A DNA stretch of 64,000 nucleotides, from the NCBI GenBank assembly GCA_965228265.1, contig OZ245804.1, forward strand, positions 682,001 to 746,000, read 5' to 3'. Shown one piece after another: positions 34,802 to 44,400 of the stretch (positions are counted from its first letter, which is position 1; each line of letters begins with the position of its first letter). Source of the DNA: GCA-2732755 sp965228265. GTDB lineage: Bacteria > Planctomycetota > Phycisphaerae > Phycisphaerales > UBA1924. The notes beneath the pieces were generated by a model. The model saw nothing but the letters and a program-made list of their open reading frames with translations, was not told where the DNA came from and ran no database searches. The position numbers and the translations under genes are program-made.

Positions 34802-35862
34802 TCGATCACAAGCTCCACAACCAGCGCCCGATGATCCGACCCCGCTGAGCCGATAGGCTTCCAGCCCGCGATGCGCACACCGGGCGAGGCGTACACGCCG
34901 TCGATCGCCAAGCCCGCAGCCCCCGGCGCCCTCGACGGAAACGTCCCGCCGGCCTTCAACGCGGGCTTGCCCCGCACAAGACCGCTCATCTCCGCGAACG
35001 CCCGCCCACGCACCGACGTCGGCGTGCTGTTGAAATCGCCCACGACCACCACCGGCAGGCCCGTCGTCTCGCCAATCTCGCGCACAAGCTCCGCCGCCTC
35101 GCTCAGTTGCTCGAGCCCCGAACTCCAGCGCCAGGGCCGACGCGGGCTCCGTGCGTGCATCAGCACCACCGCCACATCACCACTCGGCGTGCGCACGATC
35201 TCCAGCAGATACAGATGATCCCACAGCCGACGCCGGATCTGCGCAAGCTCTGATCCATGCTCGTGCATCGGCAGACGGCTCACCAGTATCGGACACCCGG
35301 ACCAGGGCCCCTTGGGACGCCACACCGAGGCATACCCATCCAGCAGGTCGCCGCTCATGTACCGGCTCACGAACTCGATCGGCGCCTCGAGCATCGCGAT
35401 CACGTCCGCATCTGCCGAGAGCATCAACTCGTTCTTGGCTTCGACCGCTCCGGAACCCGTTCTGGCGTTGTGTATCACGATGCGCACCGCACGCTCATCG
35501 CTGCGCGCACGAGTCAGCCTCGGCTCCGACAGGGGCAAAGCCACCAGCGCGATCAACGCCGCGACCACCACCCCCGACGCACACCATCGGCGAGCCCCAG
35601 CGCAACCCAGCGCGACCAATGCCACCACAACCACGGACTGTGACGCAAGCGAAGCGCACACGTCGAAGGCCCAGAACCATTGCCCGAGCTGTCCCTCGGC
35701 TGCCCGGCCCGCAAAGACCAGGGGCATCCAGGCCACACACACCCACACCACCACCATCGCGGACAAACACCACAGGGCAGCGGTCACGAGGCGGGCGCGG
35801 GTTGGTTTCTCAGGAACTTGGCGCACGGCTAGAGGATATCTCGCACGCGGGAACCCGATCAC
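34777..35862 (-). CDS. Membrane-anchored endonuclease/exonuclease/phosphatase-family protein
   Basis: The 361-residue protein has three N-terminal membrane segments and then an EEP domain from about residue 120. Conserved points are VIHNARTGSG, the metal-binding glutamate in DVIAMLEAP, VVVGDFNSTPTSVRG near residue 275 and the final GSDHRALVVEL. EEP enzymes cut phosphodiester bonds in nucleic acids or phospho-groups in lipids and sugars; an exported catalytic domain in a glycan region makes a lipid or sugar phosphodiester possible. The reading begins at GTG only 18 bases from the divergent gene, so the true start may be the later GTG at 35829. Confidence 0.78.
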   Translation of the reverse strand: MIGFPRARYPLAVRQVPEKPTRARLVTAALWCLSAMVVVWVCVAWMPLVFAGRAAEGQLGQWFWAFDVCASLASQSVVVVALVALGCAGARRWCASGVVVAALIALVALPLSEPRLTRARSDERAVRIVIHNARTGSGAVEAKNELMLSADADVIAMLEAPIEFVSRYMSGDLLDGYASVWRPKGPWSGCPILVSRLPMHEHGSELAQIRRRLWDHLYLLEIVRTPSGDVAVVLMHARSPRRPWRWSSGLEQLSEAAELVREIGETTGLPVVVVGDFNSTPTSVRGRAFAEMSGLVRGKPALKAGGTFPSRAPGAAGLAIDGVYASPGVRIAGWKPIGSAGSDHRALVVELVIDQPASVSE

Positions 35863-35880
35863 GCCTCCCTACGATTGCCC

Positions 35881-37578
35881 ATGAAACGCATAGCCATCGT
35901 TGCCGCGCTCGCCCTGCTCATGCCATGTGCTGCTGGGGCGCAGCTCTCGACATCCGATGCCTCTCGCCGTGGGCCGACCATCACGCTCGACGGCAAGACC
36001 GTCATCGAACCCCGCACGATGGCCATCGCGGGCGTCAAGCGAGAAGAAACATCGATCCTCCCCGAGATCGAAACCGTCCGAGTGGGCGACACGGGCTACG
36101 ACCTCGTCTGCGTCTACCGCAACACCAAATCCACACCCCAGCCGCTGGCCCGGCTGACCATCGGTGCGCTCACCCTTGGCCCCGAGGTGCAATACCTCAA
36201 CGTCCATCGCGGCTCGACCATCGTCGATATCACGCACAAGGGCTTCACCCCGCAGGCCTGGCGTTACCCGTCGGAAGCGTTCAGCCCCGCCACCGTTCTC
36301 ATGAACGAAGAAGTCGCAGTGGGCGTGAGCCTGCTCTACCCCGTGACCGAATACAGGCACGACGTGCTCGTCGGGGTCAGCAATGCCGGCGGCGTGTTCC
36401 GCGGGCCCGACGGCGCCGAAGGCTGGACCGTTTCCTTCGACCTCTCCCAGCCGCCGTACAACAACCCCAACACCGCGCTGGCCTACCCCGCCAAACTCAA
36501 GCCGGGCGAGGAACGCACCTACACCGTCGCCGTGCGCACCATGAAACGCACCCGGCTCCCGCGGTCCGTCACCGATCAGCAGGACTGGCTCGAAACACTC
36601 CTGCCCTACCGCGAGTACTTCCAGAAACAGTTCGGCAGCGTCACCTACAAACGCAACCCCGACGCCGTCCTCGCCTGCGAGGTCGCCAATGTCAGCGCGA
36701 TGCGCACCGACAATCCCCGCGGTTTCCTGGGTGACAAAACGACACGCCCCGATCTCAACGGCTTCGGCCCGTTCATGAACTACATCCGCGCCAAAGAAGG
36801 TTTCCGACGCGTCATGCTCTGGGCGCCCAGCGGCCTCTACTACAAAAACCGCGAACACAACTACCCGCCACAGTTCACACTCGGCTGGGACGACATCCCC
36901 CTGCTCCGCACGACCTACCGGCAGCTGACCAGACTCCCTCGCACGGGCATCCAGCTCGGACTCTGGTGGGGACGCGCCACACAGCACGCGAGCACGTGGG
37001 ACCCGGAAAAACTCGAACCGCTCGACCTCGAGAACCGCGACCACCTCCGCAATATCACGCAACAGCTCTCGATGGCCGACCGCGCCGGCTCGACACTCAT
37101 CGGGCTCGACGGGCTCAACCACTGGCTCGTCCCCGCGTGGGATCAGCGGAGGCTCATCCGCGCCATGCGCCGCGTCTACCCAAGCATGACCTTCGTCGCC
37201 GAGCCCATGTGCGCCGATTTCATCCAGATCGATGCGCCCGGCTTCATGATCGCCTACATCGCAAAGAAAAACGCCCGCAGCGACCGCGACTTCCACAAGC
37301 TCAAGACGCCCCACTACCTCGCCGACTTCCTGATGCCGGGCCACGAGTCCTGGGCGTACTTCCGCTACTCCGAGATCCAGCGCGTCCGTCCGGGCAACAT
37401 CTCATCCGCCCGTGTGCAATCCGACGCGAGCGCACTGGCCAAGCTCGGCTTTGTGCCCGTCATCGTTTCAACCGTCAATCTCTCAGACCCTGACCGCGCC
37501 AGAGCCGCCAAGACGTGGGAGACCACCGTCCCCGAGCACCTTCGTCAGCAACCCGAAGAGATCAGAGCCGATCCCTGA
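35881..37578 (+). CDS. Secreted protein of unknown function in the glycan region
   Basis: The 565-residue protein has a signal peptide (MKRIAIVAALALLMPCAAGAQ). Residues about 30-220 are beta-rich (TIGALTLGPEVQYLNVHRGS, then VGVSLLYPVTEYRH). Residues about 280-480 look like an alpha/beta barrel such as a glycoside-hydrolase-type fold, with RVMLWAPSGLYYKN, GIQLGLWWGRATQHAS, STLIGLDGLNHWLVPAWD and MTFVAEPMCADF; the D and E in the last two could be catalytic. I do not recognise the family. Context suggests a glycan-active enzyme, but this is inference. The last 17 bases overlap the convergent epimerase gene. Confidence 0.6.
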   Translation: MKRIAIVAALALLMPCAAGAQLSTSDASRRGPTITLDGKTVIEPRTMAIAGVKREETSILPEIETVRVGDTGYDLVCVYRNTKSTPQPLARLTIGALTLGPEVQYLNVHRGSTIVDITHKGFTPQAWRYPSEAFSPATVLMNEEVAVGVSLLYPVTEYRHDVLVGVSNAGGVFRGPDGAEGWTVSFDLSQPPYNNPNTALAYPAKLKPGEERTYTVAVRTMKRTRLPRSVTDQQDWLETLLPYREYFQKQFGSVTYKRNPDAVLACEVANVSAMRTDNPRGFLGDKTTRPDLNGFGPFMNYIRAKEGFRRVMLWAPSGLYYKNREHNYPPQFTLGWDDIPLLRTTYRQLTRLPRTGIQLGLWWGRATQHASTWDPEKLEPLDLENRDHLRNITQQLSMADRAGSTLIGLDGLNHWLVPAWDQRRLIRAMRRVYPSMTFVAEPMCADFIQIDAPGFMIAYIAKKNARSDRDFHKLKTPHYLADFLMPGHESWAYFRYSEIQRVRPGNISSARVQSDASALAKLGFVPVIVSTVNLSDPDRARAAKTWETTVPEHLRQQPEEIRADP

Positions 37579-38533
37579 GCCACGCCCACTGGCTTGCCAG
37601 GCCCTCCTCGACGCTCGTCCGCGGCGCATACCCGAGTTCGTCCCTGGCCCGCGAGATATCCGCCCACGTGCGCTCGACGTCGCCCGGCTGCATGGGCTGA
37701 CGCTCAACGATCGGCTCGCGTCCGACGACCTCGCCGATCTTCGTGATCAGCTCGTCGAGGCGGATCGGGTGATCGCCACCCAGATTCCACACGCGGTAGC
37801 CGAAGCGATCGATCTGGTCATACGACGCGACGACGCCGGCGATGATGTCGTCGATGTAGGTGTAGTCCCGGCTCGTTGAGCCGTCGCCGAACATTGAGAT
37901 CGGCTCGCCCGCGTGGATCAGTCGCATGAACTTATTGATGGCAAGGTCGGGGCGCTGCCTGGGCCCGAAGACGGTAAAGAACCTGAGCATGGCGACGGGC
38001 ATGCCCGTCAGGTGCCAATGGGTGTGCCCGATGAGCTCGCATGATTTCTTTGTCGCCGCGTACGGGCTGATGGGCGCGTCGACGCTGTGGAGCTCGGAGA
38101 AGGGCACGATGTCGTTGTTGCCGTAGACGGAACTTGAACTGGCCACGACCAGCCGCTCGGCCCCGGCCTTGCGCGCCGCTTCCTGCACGCCGGCCGTCGC
38201 GAGCACGTTGGCCCTGGCATACCCGACCGGGTCGGCGATGCTCGGCCGAACGCCCGCCTTGGCTGCCAGGTGCACGACGCCCTCGGGACTGACCCGCCCG
38301 AAGAGATCCTCGAGTTTGTTGTGGTCACACAGATCCTGCTCGACGAACTCGAACGCCCCCTCCGGCGCAGACTGCGCGATCTCAGCGAGGTTGCGCTCTT
38401 TCAAATCCTTGCTGTAGAACGGATCGAAGTTGTCGATCCCGACCACGCGGTCACCCCGCGTAAGGAAGGCCTGGCATAGGTGGGATCCGATGAACCCCGC
38501 CGCCCCGGTCACAACGATCACCCCGCCCGCCAT
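37562..38533 (-). CDS. NAD-dependent nucleotide-sugar epimerase (UDP-glucuronate 4-epimerase-like)
   Basis: The 323-residue enzyme is an extended short-chain dehydrogenase. It starts MAGGVIVVTGAAGFIGSHLC with the NAD-binding GxxGxxG, then GIDNFDPFYSKDLKERNL, which is typical of UDP-glucuronate 4-epimerases. The catalytic residues are in SSSSVYGNN and ISPYAATKKSCE (Tyr-x3-Lys), and FFTVFGPRQRPDLAINKF is characteristic. It would supply UDP-galacturonate or a related sugar for the surface glycan. The length is normal. A 452-base gap with two terminators precedes it. Confidence 0.88.
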   Translation of the reverse strand: MAGGVIVVTGAAGFIGSHLCQAFLTRGDRVVGIDNFDPFYSKDLKERNLAEIAQSAPEGAFEFVEQDLCDHNKLEDLFGRVSPEGVVHLAAKAGVRPSIADPVGYARANVLATAGVQEAARKAGAERLVVASSSSVYGNNDIVPFSELHSVDAPISPYAATKKSCELIGHTHWHLTGMPVAMLRFFTVFGPRQRPDLAINKFMRLIHAGEPISMFGDGSTSRDYTYIDDIIAGVVASYDQIDRFGYRVWNLGGDHPIRLDELITKIGEVVGREPIVERQPMQPGDVERTWADISRARDELGYAPRTSVEEGLASQWAWLRDRL

Positions 38534-38637
38534 CGGTCTCGCTCCTCACACATCGACTCGCCAGCGTATCCCGGGATCGACCGACCCGTGGCCCGGAATC
38601 AGACCAACCGACAGACTTGCGAGCATTCACAATGGGT

Positions 38638-38673
38638 AAAAAAGAAGCAGGGTGCCAACGATAATCGGCACCC
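38638..38673 (-). terminator. Rho-independent terminator (second of two)
   Basis: On the minus strand GGGTGCC/GGCACCC with a ten-base loop is followed, after GCTTC-like bases, by six T residues (38638-38643). It is over 200 bases beyond the first terminator, so it should end a different transcript. Confidence 0.65.
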
Positions 38674-38875
38674 CGCTGGAGGAGAGAGAGATCAGAGAAT
38701 TGTACGGATTATCGGCTTCCCGGTTCGAGTGGAAGTACATCAAATCCTCAAGATCCCCTAGTTTGACACTGTATTCAGGGTTTTGACTGCCTGATTACCC
38801 AAACATTTACCTTGCAAATTTGGCTCTCTTGCGAACGATCCACAGCCAATAAACCGGCATTTCAACACGATCCTG

Positions 38876-38904
38876 CAAAGAAGAAAGCCGGTGAAAACCG
38901 GCTT
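38876..38904 (-). terminator. Rho-independent terminator of the charged-protein gene
   Basis: The eight-base-pair stem AAGCCGGT/ACCGGCTT closes a four-base loop, and on the minus strand is followed by TCTTCTTT. It lies about 80 bases after the stop of the gene at 38986-39975. A separate hairpin (38964-38997) overlaps that stop codon. Confidence 0.75.
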
Positions 38905-38985
38905 GAGATCGAGTGATTCGGTTGTCTGAACAGGGAGGCGTCCGGAAGAACGTAACCTGTTTAGGTGGTGGGTTTGTGAAAAAGT

Positions 38986-39975
38986 TCACCCACCATCGCC
39001 GGCCCGGAGACGTTCACCCGTCTCGAACCGCTTCTTCAGGGCATCCAGAACGCGTTGGCGCTGCTCATCGTCGAGGTTCTCGATGCGCTGGCGGATCCGT
39101 TCGGGCAGGGCTTCAAGGTTGATCGAGCCGTCTTCGCTGTAAACTTGGCTCCAGTCGATGCGCTGGCGGTTGCCCGCCTGGGCCTGACCGGGCGTTCTGC
39201 CGGGACGGGCGCCGGGCTCCTCTTCGGCCCGGTCGCGGCGTTTGCGTTCGAGCATCGCCATGTCTCGTTCCTGCGCCCGCTCCTCGGCCCGGAGCAGCAC
39301 CTCTTCATCAATGAACTGCTGTTGCTCGGGTGAAAGCTCGGCGAAGATCCGTCGCTGGAGATCACCCGACGAGGGGCCGGCCTGCATGAACTCGCGGAGT
39401 TCGCGTCGGGCGGCTTCCTGCTCGGGCGTCGGCTCGGCCTCGGCACCCGCCTGCCCGCGTCGCGGACCACGCTCAGGGCCTTCTTCACCGACGGGGCCAC
39501 GCTCGGCTCGGGGCCTGGCCTGTCGGCCTGCCCTTTCCTGGCCTTCCGGCTCACGCATGTCGCGCTCGGCGGCCTCGGGCCTGCCTCGGTCGCCCCCGAT
39601 GCCCGCAGCATCGCGCAGGGCTTCGAACTCCTCGCGGTTTTCCTGGAGGTACGCGCGGCGATCCTGCTCGTACTCGCGCATCAGCTCGCGGATCCGCTCG
39701 ACCTGTTCTTCGCTCAGTCGGATAAGCGGGTCGGCTTCGGGCGAACCCAGATCGCGGAGAATCTGGCGCAGATCGTTGGCGGGGATCGCGTCCATCGCGC
39801 CCAAACGAGCCTTGCCCATCTTCATCTCGCCACTAAAGTTCTCTTCGACGAGCGCCGGGCGCGAGTCGTTCACCTCGGGCCCGCTGAGCAGCGGCTTGTC
39901 CGCGTCCTGGCCCATCGCCAAGCCGGCGCAGCCCACCATCGAAATCACCAGCACACGCTTGGTCAGGGTCATCAT
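38986..39975 (-). CDS. Exported charged coiled-coil protein, LTxxQ/Spy-like pattern
   Basis: The 329-residue protein has a signal peptide (MMTLTKRVLVISMVGCAGLAMG) and is very rich in Glu, Arg and Gln. Two segments follow the L(S/T)xEQ helix pattern of periplasmic Spy/CpxP-like proteins: RLSEEQVERIRELMREYEQD near residue 85 and ELSPEQQQFIDEEVLLRAEE near 225. Between them is a low-complexity Glu-Arg-Gly-Pro stretch. A chaperone-like or envelope-stress role is possible, but the match is by pattern only. The start is fixed by GGAG six bases upstream of the first ATG. Confidence 0.6.
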   Translation of the reverse strand: MMTLTKRVLVISMVGCAGLAMGQDADKPLLSGPEVNDSRPALVEENFSGEMKMGKARLGAMDAIPANDLRQILRDLGSPEADPLIRLSEEQVERIRELMREYEQDRRAYLQENREEFEALRDAAGIGGDRGRPEAAERDMREPEGQERAGRQARPRAERGPVGEEGPERGPRRGQAGAEAEPTPEQEAARRELREFMQAGPSSGDLQRRIFAELSPEQQQFIDEEVLLRAEERAQERDMAMLERKRRDRAEEEPGARPGRTPGQAQAGNRQRIDWSQVYSEDGSINLEALPERIRQRIENLDDEQRQRVLDALKKRFETGERLRAGDGG

Positions 39976-40113
39976 CGCATTGCTCCTTTCGAGCCTCGCA
40001 CCACCTCTGCCCACCCCTGAGCTTCGGATGCGTCTGCGGGCTCAACGCACGAACCGGCTTGGGATTGCAGCCCTTCCTAGCATGAAAGACCGCACACGAA
40101 GGATAACCCCGAT

Positions 40114-41331
40114 ATGCCCACACTCAGCCGAGACTTCATTAAGGCCGCCCTCGCCAGCGCCGAGGGCCCCGACGGCGTGCCCCTGGCCCGGCACCTGATC
40201 TGGTCGGCCGCCTGCGACACGTTCGCTTCTGTCAAGCTTCACATCCAGGGCGTCACCGAAAAAGACAAGCTCGACAACTTCGCGCGGCGCGTGCACGGCT
40301 CGATCCGCGCCGCAGCCGCGGAACAAGGCGTCATCCTGACCAGCCTGATCGTCGAACTCGTCGACGAGCCCGGCACCGTGCTGTTCAGCTCAACCTCCGG
40401 CGCCAAGCCGACCGACGAGCAGTCCTCGCGACTGGCGAAAGAGGGTGACCCAAACACACCGAACGGCGATGCTGCTGCGTCAACAGACAAACCCAACGCG
40501 CAGGACGGTGCGGGCTCGCTGCCCGGCGTGACGAACATCATCGCCGTCGGCGCGGGTAAGGGCGGCGTGGGTAAGTCGACCGTGTCCGTGAACCTCGCTG
40601 TTGCGCTGGCTCGCAAGGGGCACGCGGTCGGGCTGATGGACGGGGATATCTACGGCCCGTCGCTGCCGACACTCCTCGGCCTCGCTGCGCACGAGATGGT
40701 CGTGCGTGAACGCTTGATCGAGCCATTCCATGTCCACGGCATCAAGGCGGTGACGATCGGGAAGATGGTCGACCCCGAGAAGCCGCTGATCTGGCGTGGC
40801 CCGATGGCGCACGGCGCATTCAAGCAGCTCACCGAGCAGACCAACTGGGGCGAGCTGGATTACCTCATCATCGATCTGCCACCCGGCACGGGCGATGTGC
40901 CGCTGACGATGGCGCAGAGTCTGCAGCTCGCCGGCGCGGTGATTGTGTGCACGCCGCAGCGCGTCGCGCAGGACGACGCGGTGCGCGCGGCCCGCATGTT
41001 CCAGCAGCTCGGGGTCGACATCCTGGGCGTGGTCGAGAACATGAGCGAGTTCATCGGCGACGACGGGAAGCACTACGACATCTTCGGCAAGGGCGGGGCC
41101 GAGACCATGGCCCAGCGCCTGGGTCTGCCGTACCTGGGGGATATCCCTATTACCATGGCCCTGCGCGCCAACTCCGACGCGGGCAACGCGAGCGCGAACT
41201 TCGAACCCGAAACAGCCGGCGGCGAGGCGCTCCCGCGCGCCCTGACAAAGCTTGCTGAGAATCTCGAGAATCAGCTCTCGCTCGCATCGATGCGCACGGG
41301 CAAGCGCAAGCCCAAGCTGTCCATCAGCTGA
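40114..41331 (+). CDS. Mrp/NBP35-family iron-sulfur carrier ATPase
   Basis: The 405-residue protein has a deviant Walker A motif GAGKGGVGKS at residues 146-155 and the family-specific stretches GLMDGDIYGPSLPTLLGL, WRGPMAHGAFKQL and DLPPGTGDVPLTM. It should bind and transfer iron-sulfur clusters. The N-terminal 90 residues take the place of the usual MIP18/DUF59 domain but match it weakly, with the sequence IQGVTEKDKLDNFARRVHGS. A Pro/Asp/Thr-rich linker joins the two parts. I do not see the CxxC that many members carry near the C-terminus. It is divergent from the charged-protein gene. Confidence 0.92.
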   Translation: MPTLSRDFIKAALASAEGPDGVPLARHLIWSAACDTFASVKLHIQGVTEKDKLDNFARRVHGSIRAAAAEQGVILTSLIVELVDEPGTVLFSSTSGAKPTDEQSSRLAKEGDPNTPNGDAAASTDKPNAQDGAGSLPGVTNIIAVGAGKGGVGKSTVSVNLAVALARKGHAVGLMDGDIYGPSLPTLLGLAAHEMVVRERLIEPFHVHGIKAVTIGKMVDPEKPLIWRGPMAHGAFKQLTEQTNWGELDYLIIDLPPGTGDVPLTMAQSLQLAGAVIVCTPQRVAQDDAVRAARMFQQLGVDILGVVENMSEFIGDDGKHYDIFGKGGAETMAQRLGLPYLGDIPITMALRANSDAGNASANFEPETAGGEALPRALTKLAENLENQLSLASMRTGKRKPKLSIS

Positions 41332-41480
41332 TCGGAAAGCATCGATATAAATTGCCTTGTTTGACAGACAATTGAGGTTCTGAGCCATAATCGGCAGGAT
41401 CTCAGACAACCCTCACCAATCGACGCGCGCGATCCAGTATGCTGAAGCCCCATCTTTCATCAAATCGGGGGACCTAACTC

Positions 41481-44400
41481 ATGCGCACGCCGACCGCACT
41501 GATCGCCGCTCTGGCCGCGGGTATCACCAGCGCCCAGACCATCACCGTCGACGACGACCGGGTTGAGATTCCAGACGCCGACTATACGACCATCCATGAC
41601 GCGCTCGCCAACGCCGTCAACGGCGACACGATCGTCGTGGCACCGGGGACATACACCGGCAGACACACTCTCGATAATCTCTCGGTCTCGATTGAGGCGA
41701 TGGACGTCTCGCTCGCACCATCCACGATCATCGACGGCTTGGGAACTCACACTTGTTTTTCCATCAACGGAAACGGGGTGCAAAATGCACACATCACCCT
41801 TTCGGGTCTGACAATCATCAACGGTGTGGAAACCTTGAATCCGCAATTAGCAGCGGGCGCCATCGTTTGTACCGGAAACTTTATCAACACGATACTTGAA
41901 ATGAATGACTGCATTGTCTCGGATTCCAGCGGCAATACCGGCGCCATTCTTATCAAGGGAACCGACTGCATCTTCCGGCGCTGCGTGTTCACAAACAATA
42001 CAGGCATAATGCTGTCCTCAAGTCTTGGCTCGCCTGTTGGCAACATGCTTATCGAGCAATCGGACAGCGTTCACGTCGAAGACTGTGTCTTTGAATCCAA
42101 TCGAGGCGGCGCACTCGCGACGTTTGGTGTATTAAATTGCACGATCATTCGATCCGACTTTCTATCGAATACGGTTGGCTACTGGGCGACCAACCAGGCT
42201 GGCTCCGGTGGCGCATCGATGTCGGTCTATAACGCAGATATCTTAACTGTCTCTGATTGCAGCTTCCGAAACAACGAATACCGCCCACGCGTCAATTCTG
42301 AAGAATCTCTTGGAGGGGCTGTCTACGCCGATCTCGTTGATTCGGCACAGATCGAGCGGTGCGAGTTCTTCGCCAACTCGGCTAGGGCCTCGAATGCTTC
42401 GAGCAAGGGCGGCGCGATCGCCGCGACACGTACAGAGATGACCGTTGTTGATTGTAGTTTCGTAGGCAACTCCGCCCGCTGCGGCGACTTCGGCACGTCC
42501 AGAGGCGGGGCGATCTACAACTCCAACACCACCCAGATCCACACAAGCCGAGTGGTCAACTGCACATTTGATTCCAATACATGCTTTACTCGCAACAACA
42601 TCAATTCCACATCGGGCGCGGGTGTGTTCATTGAAGATAACTCAAAGATGGTCATCGCCAACTCGATCCTGAGAAGAAACACACTCGAAGACCTGAACAC
42701 ATCGAATGGCACAGCTTCCAACGTCAATATTGGATTTGGTGTCGGCTCAACCGTGACAACAATCAGCAACCAGACCGCCAACCCGCCCGGCTATGTCCGC
42801 CTGCCAGACGACGGCGGCGACGGCTGGGGCGACTTACGGAATACCGGTGCCCTCGACGAGTCGGCCAACGATGACTACGGCGACCTCCGCCTCACCGAGG
42901 GCGCCGGGTCGGTCAACGCCGGGAACAACGGCCAAGTCATCTCCACGACGGATATCCGGGGCTACCCGCGTCAGCTCGCCCAGGGCGTCGATCGCGGCGC
43001 GTACGAATCGGGCTGGGGCATCCACTTCGTCGACGCCTCCGCGACCGGCTCTGGCTCCGGAGCCTCGTGGAACAACGCCGCGACGCACCCGGAAGATTTC
43101 CTCCAGCTTGAGATCGGGGGCGAGATGCGCATCGCCGAGGGCACGTACGCGCTCTCGTTGTCCGATCGCTCATTCAACATGCACAGCGAACTCGACATCC
43201 TCGGCGGCTATCCGCCCGGCGGCGGGCCCACCACCGACCCCCTGGCCCACCCCGTGATCTTCTCGGGCGATGTCGCCGGCGACGACCAGGCGGGTGGCGT
43301 CAATCGCGGCGATAACGCCGAGCACGTCGTTTCCGCGATCGGCGTCTCAGAAGCCACGCTCAGCGGCGTCACGATCATCGGCGGCAACGCGTCGGTCAAC
43401 GGCGGGGGCATCCTGATCGAGGACTCGACCGACGTGGTTCTCTTTGACATCACGGTCGAGGATTGCGACGCGGTCGAACGCGCGGCCGCCCTTTTTGCCG
43501 TCAACTCGGACTTCAGCGTGGGCGACGCAACGATCCGCAACAACCGCTCGGCCGTGGCCAACGGGGCCGCTCGCATCGAGGGGGGCTCGGCGTCCTTCGA
43601 CCACGTCGAGTTCTCGGAGAATTCGACGCCGGGCTCGTCGGGCGCACTCACCATCGCCGGGGGAGCAATCGTCACAGTTGTCGATAGTCTCTTCGAGAAC
43701 AACACTTCCGGAATGTTCGTTGGCGCAATCCTCGCGGGCGAGACGGACACCGAGTTGTACATCGAGAACTCGGTTTTCACCGGCAACAGCGCCGAGAGTG
43801 TCTCGGCAGTCCGGTACGCGAACGGCGCATCGGGCGTGATCGCGCAATCGCTCTTCTCCAACAACACCGCGACCAATCAGGGCACAGTCCGCGTCCTCAA
43901 CGCCAGCAGTTCGCTCTCGATCTACCAATCGACCATTGCGAATAACACCGCAACCGTCGGCACCGCCGCCGGCGCGCAATCGGTGGGCGGCGCAACGCTC
44001 ATCATCGAGGACACGATCTTGCACGGCAACACCTCGCCCGGAGGAACAGACATCGTCTCCGCACAGATCTTGGGCGATTTCACGGGCCACCACAATCTCA
44101 TCCAGGGCTGGACGGGTGACACCAACACCGCGATCGACGCGGACCCAGCGTTTGTGGATGCGCCGAACGGCGACTTCTCTATCGGCGAGGGCTCGGGCGC
44201 GATCGACGCGGGCGAGGGTTCGGGCTGGCTCGCGTTCGTGCCCATTGACCCAACACTTGATCTGGCCGGGCAGCCCCGTTTCGCCGACGACACAGGCACA
44301 CCCGACACCGGCGTCCTGCAAACGGGCGAGACCGGCGTCATCGACATCGGCGCTTTCGAGTTCCAGGGGACCACGCCCAGCGGCTGCCTTGCCGACACCA

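Larger units (their letters stand above)
38534..38985. other. Intergenic region with two minus-strand terminators
   Basis: This 452-base gap separates the epimerase gene from the charged-protein gene, both on the minus strand. It holds terminators at 38876-38904 and 38638-38673 and a GAGG-preceded short reading of 37 codons at 38627-38740 (minus). The stretch 38690-38880 is richer in A and T than its surroundings. A TTGACA at 38763-38768 (plus) has no matching -10. A small RNA or small gene between the two terminators is possible. Confidence 0.4.

Noticed and set aside
38764..38800. TTGACA at 38763-38768 (plus) as a promoter
   Set aside because: No -10 element at proper distance, and no plus-strand gene follows.
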